From Comamonadaceae bacterium (lineage in GTDB: Bacteria; Pseudomonadota; Gammaproteobacteria; Burkholderiales; Burkholderiaceae_C): DNA of 7,953 nucleotides. Below the pieces are notes generated by a model. The model saw only the letters and a list, made by a program, of their open reading frames with translations, ran no database searches and had not been told where the DNA came from. The translations under genes were made by a program, and so were the position numbers. This document shows, piece by piece, positions 1 to 7,237 of the stretch; within the stretch, counting starts at the first letter, position 1, and every line of letters starts with the position of its first letter. The DNA lies in contig CANHBU010000074.1 in the NCBI GenBank assembly GCA_947458345.1, positions 1-7,953 of the forward strand, given 5' to 3'.

Positions 1-1002
1 CTGATGCGTCTGAAACAAGACGATGTCTACATGACGGGTTTCCCGCTGTTCCATGGCAATGCCCAGTTCCTCACGGTCTACCCCTGCCTGATCGCCGGCG
101 CGCACTGCGTGCTCTACCCACGCTTTAGCGCCTCCGACTGGGCCGGCCGCGCCCGCCGCAGTGGCGCGACGGTGACCAACCTGCTGGGCGCGACCATGGC
201 TTTCATTACCGCCCAGCCGCCCTCGCCGGACGATCGCACCCACCGTCTGCGTTGCATCTACGCCGCGCCGCTGTCGACCGATCTGGCTGGCCCGTTCACC
301 GAACGCTTTGGCGTGTCCGAGTTCGTCGACGGCTTCGGCCAGACCGAAATCTCCAACGTCTTCATGACCCCGCCAGGCGCACCTCGGCCGCCGGGGGCCA
401 GCGGCGTGCTGGTCGATCAATGGTTTGAAATCAAGCTGGCCGACCCGGAAACGGGCGAGCCCGTGCCCGAAGGTCAGGTCGGAGAGTTGCTGGTGCGCCA
501 CAAGCACCCGGGCATCATTTCCACCGAATACTTGGGCATGCCAGACAAGACCATCGAATCGCGCCGCGATCTGTGGTTCCACACCGGCGACGCGCTCAGG
601 CGCGACAGCCAGGGCTGGTATTACTTTGTGGACCGGGTCAAGGACGCGCTGCGCCGACGGGGCGAGAACATCTCGTCCTACGAAGTCGAGTCGGTGCTGC
701 GCAGCCACCCTGCGGTGGCCGACTGCGCCGTGGTCGGCGTGGCCGCCGATCAGCAGGCCGGCGAAGACGAAGTCATGGCCTTCCTTGTTGCGAACGCAGG
801 CCTGGCCCTGGACCCGACCGAGATCTGGGCCTGGTGCGAAGCTCGCATGCCGGCCTTCATGGTGCCCCGCTACCTAGAGGCCATCAACGAGCTGCCGCGC
901 ACGCCGACCGAGAAGGTGCGCAAGAAGCAGTTGCGCGAGCAGGGGGTGGGACCACACACCTGGGACCGTACGCCGGCAGACCGAACCCATAAGAGCCCAT
1001 GA
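1..1002 (+). CDS. Acyl-CoA ligase (AMP-forming), CaiC-like, 5'-truncated by window
   Basis: This is the C-terminal part of an ANL-superfamily acyl-CoA synthetase. It activates a carboxylic acid with ATP to an acyl-adenylate and then to the CoA thioester, probably in the cytoplasm as the entry step of this pathway. Counting from the Met codon at base 4, the A4-like segment FPLFHGNAQ lies at about 13-21 and the adenylate motif GFGQTE at 110-115. The ATP-binding TGD is at 194-196, the hinge region DRVKDALRRRGENIS at 210-224, and the C-terminal catalytic lysine is K304 in TPTEKVRKK. Family members have about 510-550 residues, so roughly 180-200 residues, including the phosphate-binding P-loop, lie upstream; the Met at base 4 is internal. 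The overall pattern resembles crotonobetaine/carnitine-CoA ligase CaiC and related 'ATP-dependent acyl-CoA ligases', but carnitine specificity cannot be claimed. The stop overlaps the next start as ATGA. Confidence 0.93.
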   Translation: MMRLKQDDVYMTGFPLFHGNAQFLTVYPCLIAGAHCVLYPRFSASDWAGRARRSGATVTNLLGATMAFITAQPPSPDDRTHRLRCIYAAPLSTDLAGPFTERFGVSEFVDGFGQTEISNVFMTPPGAPRPPGASGVLVDQWFEIKLADPETGEPVPEGQVGELLVRHKHPGIISTEYLGMPDKTIESRRDLWFHTGDALRRDSQGWYYFVDRVKDALRRRGENISSYEVESVLRSHPAVADCAVVGVAADQQAGEDEVMAFLVANAGLALDPTEIWAWCEARMPAFMVPRYLEAINELPRTPTEKVRKKQLREQGVGPHTWDRTPADRTHKSP

Positions 1003-1790
1003 GCAACCCCAGCGAACCCGTGTTGATGACGCTGAGCGAAAAAGTCGCCCAGGTCACGCTCAACCGACCGGAAGTCGGCAACGCCTTCAACGAAACCGTG
1101 CGCCGAGGGCTGCCCGATTTGCTGGAGCAACTCGACCAGGACCCGCAATGCGCCGTCATCGTGCTGCATGGCGCAGGCGAGCGCGGCTTCTGCGTGGGCG
1201 CTGACATCAAGGAGGCGCGACGCATCGGCACCTCGGTGCAGGAGCGCCGGCGCCTGCTGGACAACGCCTGGATCGACCGAGTGGCCCGGATCTCCAAGCC
1301 CGTGATCGCCGCGTTGCACGGCTACTGCCTGGGCGGCGGGCTGGAACTGGCGCTGGCCTGTGACATCCGGCTGGCGGCGCGAGGCACGGTGTTCGGTCTA
1401 CCGGAGACCGGACTTGGGCTGATCCCCGGCGGCGGCGGCACCCAGCGCCTGCCGCGCGTGGTCGGGCTCGGGCGCGCGCTGGACATGATGCTCAGCGGCG
1501 ACCGCGTGGATGCCGAACAGGCCCTGGCCATGGGCCTGGTGAGCCGCCTGTGCGACGACCCGGTCAGCCTGCTGACGCAGGCACAGGCCCTGGCCAGTCG
1601 CATTGCCGCCCGACCGCCAACCGCCACCGCCTACGCCAAGGAGGCGGCCAAATCGGGCATGGAAATGGAGCTGCAGGCTGGCCTGACGCTGGAGAAGACC
1701 TTGTTTTCTCTGCTGATGTCCACCGAGGACCGGGCCGAAGCAGCGCTGGCATTCAAGGAAAAACGAGCGCCCCGCTTCACGGGCAGCTGA
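999..1790 (+). CDS. Enoyl-CoA hydratase (crotonase family)
   Basis: This 263-residue crotonase-fold protein should add water across the alpha-beta double bond of an enoyl-CoA to give the 3-hydroxyacyl-CoA. The first oxyanion-hole segment is GFCVGADIKEA (63-73). The second is in GYCLGGGLELALACD (108-122), with Gly113 supplying the backbone NH. Glu116 and Glu136 (in FGLPE) align with the two catalytic glutamates of rat mitochondrial hydratase (Glu144 and Glu164), with the same 20-residue spacing, so hydratase activity is expected. The PGGGGTQRLPR signature follows at 143-153. Length is normal for the family. The start overlaps the ligase stop as ATGA, with only a weak purine run (AAGAG) upstream, so translation probably depends on coupling. 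It could also act as an isomerase, but the two glutamates favour hydratase. Confidence 0.93.
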   Translation: MSNPSEPVLMTLSEKVAQVTLNRPEVGNAFNETVRRGLPDLLEQLDQDPQCAVIVLHGAGERGFCVGADIKEARRIGTSVQERRRLLDNAWIDRVARISKPVIAALHGYCLGGGLELALACDIRLAARGTVFGLPETGLGLIPGGGGTQRLPRVVGLGRALDMMLSGDRVDAEQALAMGLVSRLCDDPVSLLTQAQALASRIAARPPTATAYAKEAAKSGMEMELQAGLTLEKTLFSLLMSTEDRAEAALAFKEKRAPRFTGS

Positions 1791-1796
1791 AGGAGA
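1791..1796 (+). promoter_or_regulatory. Ribosome binding site of the hydroxyacyl-CoA dehydrogenase gene
   Basis: AGGAGA begins directly after the hydratase stop codon. The AGGAG core ends 8 bases before the ATG at 1804. It is the strongest Shine-Dalgarno match in the operon and supports that start. Confidence 0.75.
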
Positions 1797-1803
1797 GCAC
1801 CGC

Positions 1804-2700
1804 ATGGAAACCAAGGATTGTGTCGTTGTCGTCGGTGCCGGCCTCATGGGCACCGGCATCGCCCATGCATTTGCCAGCAGCGGGCACCCCGTCACACTGG
1901 TCGACACCCCGTCGCAGGCGCTGGCGCGGGCGCGCCAGACCATCGAGAAGATCCTCGCCGACGGCGTAAGACTGGGCAAGAGCACCCAGGACGATGCCTC
2001 GGCAGCGCTCGAGCGACTGCACAGCGCCAGCGCGCTAGACGCCGCCCCTGGACAGGCGGCGCTGGTGATCGAGACCGCCACCGAGAAGATGGACATCAAG
2101 CAGGCCATCGTGCGCGAAGCCGAAAGCCTCTTTGGCGAGGAGACGGTGATCGCCACCAACACCTCGGCGCTGAGCATCACAGAAATCGCCTCGGTCGCCC
2201 GCCTGCCGGCGCGGGTCATCGGCATGCACTTCTTCAACCCGGTGCACAAGATGAAGCTGGTGGAGATCGTGCGCGGGCTGGAGACCAGCGCGCCGACCGT
2301 CCACAAAGCCCAGCAGTGGAGCCAGGGCATCGGCAAGACCTCGATCGAAGTCAATGAAGCGCCTGGCTTTACGACCAGCCGCATCTCGGCGCTGCTGGGC
2401 AACGAGGCCATGTACATGCTGGCCGAGGGCGTGGCCAGTGCCGAGGACATCGACACCTCTCTGCGGATGGCCTTCAACCATCCTATGGGACCGCTGGAGC
2501 TGGGCGACATGACCGGCTGGGACACCCGCCTGTCCGTGCTGCAGTACCTGCACCAGACCCTGGGCGAGAAATTCAGGCCCTGCCCACTGATTGTCAAGCT
2601 CGTCAAGTCCGGCCGCCATGGTCGCAAGACCGGCCGCGGCGTCTACGAGTACGATGACAAGGGAGCGCGCATCCCCAACTCTGGAGTGAGGCCTTTCTGA
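1804..2700 (+). CDS. 3-hydroxyacyl-CoA dehydrogenase (NAD-dependent, single-domain)
   Basis: This 298-residue protein should oxidise L-3-hydroxyacyl-CoA to 3-ketoacyl-CoA with NAD+. The N-terminal Rossmann fold shows VVVGAGLMGTGIA (8-20), with an acidic residue (Asp34) closing the second strand as expected for NAD rather than NADP. The catalytic pair is His142 in GMHFFNP and Glu154 in KLVEI; Ser121 in NTSAL matches the substrate-binding serine. The C-terminal helical domain carries NHPMGPLELGDMTGWD (225-240). The asparagine of the usual PGF(x)VNR segment (human Asn208) is replaced by Ser192 in APGFTTSR. Length matches the short-chain or 3-hydroxybutyryl-CoA dehydrogenase type, not the large fused FadB type. 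It lies 13 bases after the hydratase and overlaps the thiolase start by one base (TGATG). Chain-length preference is not readable. Confidence 0.93.
   Translation: METKDCVVVVGAGLMGTGIAHAFASSGHPVTLVDTPSQALARARQTIEKILADGVRLGKSTQDDASAALERLHSASALDAAPGQAALVIETATEKMDIKQAIVREAESLFGEETVIATNTSALSITEIASVARLPARVIGMHFFNPVHKMKLVEIVRGLETSAPTVHKAQQWSQGIGKTSIEVNEAPGFTTSRISALLGNEAMYMLAEGVASAEDIDTSLRMAFNHPMGPLELGDMTGWDTRLSVLQYLHQTLGEKFRPCPLIVKLVKSGRHGRKTGRGVYEYDDKGARIPNSGVRPF
2683..2691 (+). promoter_or_regulatory. Ribosome binding site of the thiolase gene
   Basis: GGAGTGAGG lies inside the 3' end of the dehydrogenase gene, 8 bases before the ATG at 2700. It fixes the thiolase start at the TGATG overlap and indicates coupled translation. 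Confidence 0.6.
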
Positions 2701-3872
2701 TGACGAACGTGGTGATTGTCGAAGCCGCGCGCACGCCGGTGGGTCGTTTCAAGGGCGGACTCAAGGACGTGCGAGCCGACCACTTGGGGGCGGCCGTGCT
2801 GGGCGCGCTTGTCGAGCGCGCAGGACTGGCGCCGCAGCAGGTCGATGATGTGGTGTTCGGCTGCGTCTCGCAGGTCGGCGAGCAATGCGGCAACATCGCG
2901 CGCACCGCTCTGCTGTCCGCCGGCTGGCCTGAGTCCATCCCCGGCATGACGGTGGACCGCAAATGCGGCTCCTCCGAGGCGGCGGTACATGTGGCCATCG
3001 GCTCGATCGCCGCCGGGCAAGCCGACGTGGTGATCGCCGGCGGGGCCGAAAGCATGACCAGGGTGCCCATGGGCGGCAACCGGGATGTGCATGGCAAGCC
3101 CTTTGGCTGGCGACTCAATGAGCGCTTTGCACTGACCTCGCAGGGCGAGGCGGCCGAACGCCTGTGCGACCTCTGGCAGCTCGATCGGGCGGCGCTAGAC
3201 GACTACGCCATCGAGAGCCACCGCCGCGCCGCCCGCGCGGCCGACGCCGGCCACTTCGACCGCGAGATCGTGCCGGTGTCGCTGACCGAGTGGAGCGAGC
3301 GCGAATCCGGTGCGCAAGGCGCGGTCAGCCGCGACGAGACCATCCGGCGCGACACCAGTCGCGAAAAACTGAGCACGCTCAAGACCAGTTTCCGGCCGGA
3401 GGGCGGGCGGGTGACGGCGGGCAACGCCTCGCAGATTTCCGACGGCGCGGCCGCTGTGTTGCTCACGCGCGAAGACCATGCGCGCAAGCTCGGCCTGCGC
3501 GCGCGCGCCCGCATCGTCGCCAGCGCCACCGTCGGCTCGGACCCGGTGCTCATGCTCACCGGCCCGATTGCCGCCACACACAAGGTGCTCGAGCGCGCCG
3601 GCCTGCGGCTCGATGACATCGACCTGTTCGAGGTCAATGAAGCCTTCGCGCCCGTGCCCATGGTGTGGATGCGCGAGTTCGGCGTGGGCCACGACCGTCT
3701 GAACGTCAACGGCGGAGCGATTGCGCTCGGCCATCCCCTGGGTGGCAGCGGCGCCCGCATCATGACCACGCTGCTGCACGAGATGGAGCGCCGAAAGGTG
3801 CGCTACGGCTTGCAAGCCATCTGCTGCGCAGGCGGTCTGGGAACGGCCACGCTCATCGAAAGGCTGGACTGA
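2700..3872 (+). CDS. Acetyl-CoA acyltransferase (thiolase II family)
   Basis: This 390-residue thiolase should cleave 3-ketoacyl-CoA with CoA to acetyl-CoA (or propionyl-CoA) and a shortened acyl-CoA. The catalytic set is complete. The nucleophile is Cys89 in DRKCGSSEAA. Asn313 lies in NEAFA (313-317) and His345 in GGAIALGHPLGGSG. The second cysteine is Cys375 in the ICCAGGLG segment near the C-terminus. Spacing equals that of Zoogloea thiolase (Cys89, Asn316, His348, Cys378) to within three residues. The C-terminal motif reads C-C-A-G-G instead of the common C-x-G-G-G, a mild deviation. Length is typical of biosynthetic or degradative thiolases of the 390-residue class. Neighbours show a degradative role. 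The start is shared with the previous stop (TGATG), and the stop overlaps the next ATG in the same way. Confidence 0.94.
   Translation: MTNVVIVEAARTPVGRFKGGLKDVRADHLGAAVLGALVERAGLAPQQVDDVVFGCVSQVGEQCGNIARTALLSAGWPESIPGMTVDRKCGSSEAAVHVAIGSIAAGQADVVIAGGAESMTRVPMGGNRDVHGKPFGWRLNERFALTSQGEAAERLCDLWQLDRAALDDYAIESHRRAARAADAGHFDREIVPVSLTEWSERESGAQGAVSRDETIRRDTSREKLSTLKTSFRPEGGRVTAGNASQISDGAAAVLLTREDHARKLGLRARARIVASATVGSDPVLMLTGPIAATHKVLERAGLRLDDIDLFEVNEAFAPVPMVWMREFGVGHDRLNVNGGAIALGHPLGGSGARIMTTLLHEMERRKVRYGLQAICCAGGLGTATLIERLD
3858..3863 (+). promoter_or_regulatory. Ribosome binding site of the aldo/keto reductase gene
   Basis: GAAAGG lies 8 bases before the ATG at 3872. With the TGATG overlap it supports starting the reductase here rather than at the upstream in-frame ATG at 3665, which would add 69 residues unlike any aldo/keto reductase and lie wholly within the thiolase gene. 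Confidence 0.5.
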
Positions 3873-4888
3873 TGGCGCTGCGCACCGTTTCCGTGGGCTG
3901 CGACGGACTGCAAAGCAGCGTGATCGGGCTGGGCTGCATGGGCATGTCCGAGTTCTATGGCGAGCCCGACGATGCGCAATCGCTGCGCACGCTCGAACGC
4001 GCCTTCGAGCTGGGCGTGACGCATTTCGACACCTCCAATGTCTACGGGCGGGGCCACAACGAGCGGCTGCTGTCGGGCTTTCTCAAGGGCCGGCGAGACG
4101 CCGTGATGCTGTCAAGCAAATTCGGCGTGGTGCGCGACCCCAACGGCCCATCGGGCAGCACCTACGACCGGGGCATCGACAACTCACCGGCCTACATGCG
4201 CCAGTGCCTAGAAGAATCGCTGGCGCGGCTCGATGTGGACTGCATCGATCTGTACTACGTCCACCGGGCCGATCCGAACGTGCCGATCGAGGAGACGGCC
4301 GGCGCGCTGGCCGATCTGGTGCGCGCCGGCAAGATCCGCGGCTACGGCCTGTCCGAGGTGTCGGCAGACCTGTTGCGCCGCGCCCACCTGGAGCATCCGG
4401 TGACGGCCATCCAGTCCGAATACTCGCTGTGGACGCGCGAGCCCGAGATCGATGTGCTGCCCACCTGCCAGGAACTGGGCATCCGCTTCATTGCCTACAG
4501 TCCCCTGGGGCGCGGCTTTCTCACCGGAGCCATCGCCAGCGCCCACCAATTGAGCAGCGACGACTTCCGGCTGTCCTCACCGCGCTTTCAGGGCGACAAC
4601 TTCGACAAGAATCTGGCCATCGTCGAGCAGCTGCGCCGGCTCTGCGCCGCCAAGAACTGCACGCCTGGCCAGATCGCGCTGGCCTGGATCATGGGCCGTG
4701 AACAGGCCATCATTCCCATCCCCGGCACCAAGCGCATCAAGTACCTCGAAGAAAACGTCGGAGCGGCAGCGGTCACTCTGACGCCGCAAGAGCGCGCCGA
4801 CCTGGAGGCCTTGCTGCCCATCGGTGGGGCCGCCGGCACACGCTACGACCCCAAGTTCCAGGGCGCTCCCCGCCCGTCCACGTCCTGA
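3872..4888 (+). CDS. Aldo/keto reductase (NADPH-dependent oxidoreductase)
   Basis: This 338-residue TIM-barrel oxidoreductase should reduce an aldehyde or ketone to an alcohol with NADPH, or do the reverse. The catalytic tetrad is Asp53 (THFDTSNVYG), Tyr58, Lys83 (SSKFG) and His131 (YYVHRADP). The early segment IGLGCMGMSEFYG (18-30), GYGLSEVS (157-164) and the cofactor-binding C-terminal IPIPGTKRIKYLEENV (281-296) are typical of the general stress or AKR13-like bacterial group. The true start is the ATG overlapping the thiolase stop; the reading frame extends further upstream only as a shadow. Such an enzyme is not part of textbook beta-oxidation. Its place inside the operon suggests it handles a carbonyl intermediate or product of this substrate, for example a ketone released by the downstream putative aldolase. 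Substrate unknown. Confidence 0.93.
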   Translation: MALRTVSVGCDGLQSSVIGLGCMGMSEFYGEPDDAQSLRTLERAFELGVTHFDTSNVYGRGHNERLLSGFLKGRRDAVMLSSKFGVVRDPNGPSGSTYDRGIDNSPAYMRQCLEESLARLDVDCIDLYYVHRADPNVPIEETAGALADLVRAGKIRGYGLSEVSADLLRRAHLEHPVTAIQSEYSLWTREPEIDVLPTCQELGIRFIAYSPLGRGFLTGAIASAHQLSSDDFRLSSPRFQGDNFDKNLAIVEQLRRLCAAKNCTPGQIALAWIMGREQAIIPIPGTKRIKYLEENVGAAAVTLTPQERADLEALLPIGGAAGTRYDPKFQGAPRPSTS

Positions 4889-4891
4889 GGA
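4886..4891 (+). promoter_or_regulatory. Stop-overlapping ribosome binding site of the acyl-CoA dehydrogenase gene
   Basis: TGAGGA contains the reductase stop codon and a GAGGA Shine-Dalgarno core 5 bases before the ATG at 4897. A closely similar junction occurs before the DUF35 gene. Confidence 0.55.
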
Positions 4892-4896
4892 TTGCC

Positions 4897-6060
4897 ATGT
4901 CCAGTCTTGAATGGGGCCTGTGGCCCTGGCCATTTTTTGACGCCTCTCACGAGGAGTTGGCCCGGCGCGTGCAGGCCTGGAATGCCGACAATCACCATTT
5001 GTCGTACCCGGACATGAACAGCGAATGCCGCGCCATGGTGCGCAGCCTGGGTGCGGCCGGCCTGATCGACCATGCCGTGCCCCGCGGCGACGCGCCCTTT
5101 GACGTGCGCTCGGTCTGCCTGATCCGAGAGGGCCTGACCTACCAGCACGCCCTGGCCGACGCGATGTTCGCCATGCAGGGCATCGGCACCATGGCCATCC
5201 GCCGCTTCGGCACGCCCGAGCAGCGCGAGCAGTACCTCGAGCCCTGCCGCAAGGGCGAGCGCATCGCCGCCTTCGCGCTGACCGAGCCCGAGACCGGCTC
5301 GGACGTGGCCTCCATGACCACCGCGGCCGTGCGCGATGGCGACCATTACATCATCAATGGCGCCAAGACCTTGATCTCCAACGCCGGCATGGCCGACCAT
5401 TACCTGGTCACCGTGCGCACCGGCGAGGCGCCCGGCGCCAAGGGCCTGAGCATGTTCCTGGTGGACGCGGACACGCCGGGACTGGAAGTCGGCGCGCCCA
5501 TCGACTTCATCGCGCCGCATCCGGCCGCCGCCCTCACCTTCCGAGACTGCCGAGTGCCGGCGCGCCAGCTGATCGGCCAGGCCGGCCAAGGCTTCAAGGC
5601 CGCGATGGCCGCCTTCGACATCTTCCGCCCCTCGGTGGGCGGCGCCGGCGTGGGCCTGGCTCGCCGCGCCTTGCATGAGACGCTGGCGCACACCGACAAA
5701 CGCCGCCTGTTCGGCAAGTCCATGCACAGCCTGGAAGGCGTACAGATGGCCCTGGCCGAAATGGCCACCGACCTCGAAGGCGCAGCCCTGCTGGTCTACC
5801 GCGCTGCCTGGGCGCACGACGTGCGCGGCGAACGCGGCGCATACGAGGCTTGCATGGCCAAGCTGGCCGGCAGCGAGGCAGCCGGCCGCATCGTGGACCG
5901 CGCGGTGCAGCTGCTGGGCGGCCAGGGCGTGACCCGCGGCAACATCATCGAGCAGCTCTACCGGGAGGCGCGGCCCATGCGCATCTACGAAGGCGCCTCG
6001 GAAATCCAGAAACTGGTGATCGCGCGCAACCTCATCAAGAACAGTCTGCCGCAGGCCTGA
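4897..6060 (+). CDS. Acyl-CoA dehydrogenase (FAD-dependent)
   Basis: This 387-residue flavoenzyme should introduce the trans-2,3 double bond into an acyl-CoA, passing electrons to electron-transfer flavoprotein. The FAD/substrate signature AFALTEPETGSDVASM lies at 125-140, followed by the loop INGAKTLISNAG (153-164). The middle beta domain ends near LTFRDCRVP (213-221). The C-terminal helical domain carries the FAD-contacting DKRRLFGKSMHSLEGVQ (267-283), QLLGGQGVTRG (338-348) and the catalytic base Glu365 in RIYEGASEIQK. Length is standard, and all catalytic elements are in one chain, unlike the heteromeric ChsE1/ChsE2-type dehydrogenases of mycobacterial steroid side-chain breakdown. A Shine-Dalgarno sequence, GAGGA at 4887-4891, overlaps the preceding stop. 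It should catalyse the first oxidation after the ligase although it is encoded downstream of the thiolase. Confidence 0.94.
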   Translation: MSSLEWGLWPWPFFDASHEELARRVQAWNADNHHLSYPDMNSECRAMVRSLGAAGLIDHAVPRGDAPFDVRSVCLIREGLTYQHALADAMFAMQGIGTMAIRRFGTPEQREQYLEPCRKGERIAAFALTEPETGSDVASMTTAAVRDGDHYIINGAKTLISNAGMADHYLVTVRTGEAPGAKGLSMFLVDADTPGLEVGAPIDFIAPHPAAALTFRDCRVPARQLIGQAGQGFKAAMAAFDIFRPSVGGAGVGLARRALHETLAHTDKRRLFGKSMHSLEGVQMALAEMATDLEGAALLVYRAAWAHDVRGERGAYEACMAKLAGSEAAGRIVDRAVQLLGGQGVTRGNIIEQLYREARPMRIYEGASEIQKLVIARNLIKNSLPQA

Positions 6061-6069
6061 CATCCAGCC

Positions 6070-7227
6070 ATGCGCGACGCCACTGCCATCGTCGGCCTGG
6101 GCGCTACGCCCTACTACAAGCGCGGCGCTTCGGCGCCGCAAACGCTGGAGGAGCTGGTGGGCAAGGCTGTGCTGGCGGCCGTGCAGGACAGCGGCCTGCG
6201 CGTGCGCGACATCGACGGCTTTGCGTATTTCGCAGGCGGCTTTGACACCGCCTTGCTGACCGAAACCCTGGGCATCCCCGAAATCCGGTTCAGCGCCACA
6301 CTCACGGGCACCGGCGGCGGTTCGGCCGGCGCTATCGGCCTGGCGGCGGCCGCCATCGTCAGCGGACAGGCTGAGGTGGTGGTCTGCGTGGGCGCCAATC
6401 AGCAGGGCGCACAGCGTTTTGGCTCCATCACCTCGGCCTACCCAGCCACGCCAGAAAACGCCTTTTTCTCGGCTTCGGGCTTGGTCGGCCCGGGTCACAT
6501 GTTTGCGCTGCTGGCCCGCCGCCATATGCATCTGTACGGCACCACCCGCGAGGACTTCGCCGAGGTGGCCATGGCCATCCGGGCCAACGCGGTGAGCAAC
6601 CCCAACGCCCTCTTGCGCCAGCCCATGACGCGCGAGGATTATTTCAAAGCGCCCATGCTTGCCGACCCCCACTGCCTTTATGACTTCTGCCTGGAAACCG
6701 ATGGCGCGGTAGCGGTCATCGTGACCTCGGCCGAGCGCGCGCGCGATCTGCGCCAGCGACCCGTGCGGGTGCTGGCCAGCCACCACGGCGGCAGCGGTGA
6801 CTGGGGCCGTTCCATCTACTGGATGAACATGCCCGACGAGACCTTCGCCTCCTCTGGGCACGCGATGGTCGCGCGCCGGCTGTACGCCGCTGCGGGCGTG
6901 GAGCCCAAGGACATCGACACGGCGCAGATCTACGACCACTTCACCTCCCAGGTGATCATGCAGTTGGAGGACTACGGCTTTTGCGCCAAGGGCGAAGGCG
7001 GCGCCTTCGTGCGCAGCGGCGCGATCCGGCGCGAGGGCGGCAGCTTGCCGATCAACACCGACGGCGGCCAGCTCTCCTGCGGCTATGTCTGGGGCATGAC
7101 CCATGTGCGCGAGGCGGTCGAGCAGCTGCGCGGCACGGCCGTCAACCAAGTACCTGGGGCCCAGCTGGCGCTGGTCACCGGTGGGCCCTCGGTGCTTCCG
7201 GTCAGCGGCTTGATTCTCGCCCACTGA
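6070..7227 (+). CDS. Thiolase-like lipid-transfer protein (SCP2-thiolase/Ltp2 type), probable retro-aldolase subunit
   Basis: This 385-residue protein has the thiolase fold but none of the thiolase catalytic set. At the nucleophile position the sequence reads TLTGTGGGSAGAI (77-89), with no cysteine. The NEAF segment is replaced by IYDHFTSQ (287-294). The GHP histidine region is replaced by DGGQLSCGYVWGMTHV (331-346), putting Tyr339 near the histidine position; the C-terminal CxGGG cysteine is absent. This is the pattern of the Ltp2 group of SCP-x-like proteins. Mycobacterial and actinobacterial members pair with a DUF35 protein to perform retro-aldol cleavage of a steroid side chain, using tyrosines near these positions as I recall. 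The DUF35 partner follows 10 bases later, so a two-subunit enzyme is likely. The start has only a weak Shine-Dalgarno match. A true thiolase role is unlikely; a condensing or scaffold role is the main alternative. Confidence 0.88.
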   Translation: MRDATAIVGLGATPYYKRGASAPQTLEELVGKAVLAAVQDSGLRVRDIDGFAYFAGGFDTALLTETLGIPEIRFSATLTGTGGGSAGAIGLAAAAIVSGQAEVVVCVGANQQGAQRFGSITSAYPATPENAFFSASGLVGPGHMFALLARRHMHLYGTTREDFAEVAMAIRANAVSNPNALLRQPMTREDYFKAPMLADPHCLYDFCLETDGAVAVIVTSAERARDLRQRPVRVLASHHGGSGDWGRSIYWMNMPDETFASSGHAMVARRLYAAAGVEPKDIDTAQIYDHFTSQVIMQLEDYGFCAKGEGGAFVRSGAIRREGGSLPINTDGGQLSCGYVWGMTHVREAVEQLRGTAVNQVPGAQLALVTGGPSVLPVSGLILAH

Positions 7228-7229
7228 GG
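7226..7229 (+). promoter_or_regulatory. Stop-overlapping ribosome binding site of the DUF35 gene
   Basis: GAGG overlaps the preceding TGA stop and lies 8 bases before the ATG at 7238, supporting coupled translation of the two putative enzyme subunits. Confidence 0.5.
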
Positions 7230-7237
7230 TTTGCCCC

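Noticed and set aside
1465..1500. A suspected missing catalytic glutamate in the hydratase (ALDM where some family members read AMEM).
   Set aside because: Re-alignment showed that the catalytic glutamates are Glu116 (GGGLE) and Glu136 (LPE), both present with the correct 20-residue spacing.
1398..2627. A 409-codon open frame on the - strand across the hydratase and dehydrogenase genes.
   Set aside because: It covers two genes with clear catalytic motifs, and its own translation is Ser/Ala-rich without motifs.
3665..3871. Upstream in-frame extension of the aldo/keto reductase to an ATG at 3665.
   Set aside because: The added 69 residues are Arg/Pro-rich, resemble no reductase and overlap the conserved end of the thiolase gene. 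The ATG at 3872 has a Shine-Dalgarno match and the expected N-terminus.
6384..6392. Cys106 of the thiolase-like protein (VVVCVGANQ) as a possible nucleophile.
   Set aside because: It lies in the strand after the nucleophile helix, about 25 residues past the thiolase cysteine position, which is Thr/Gly here.
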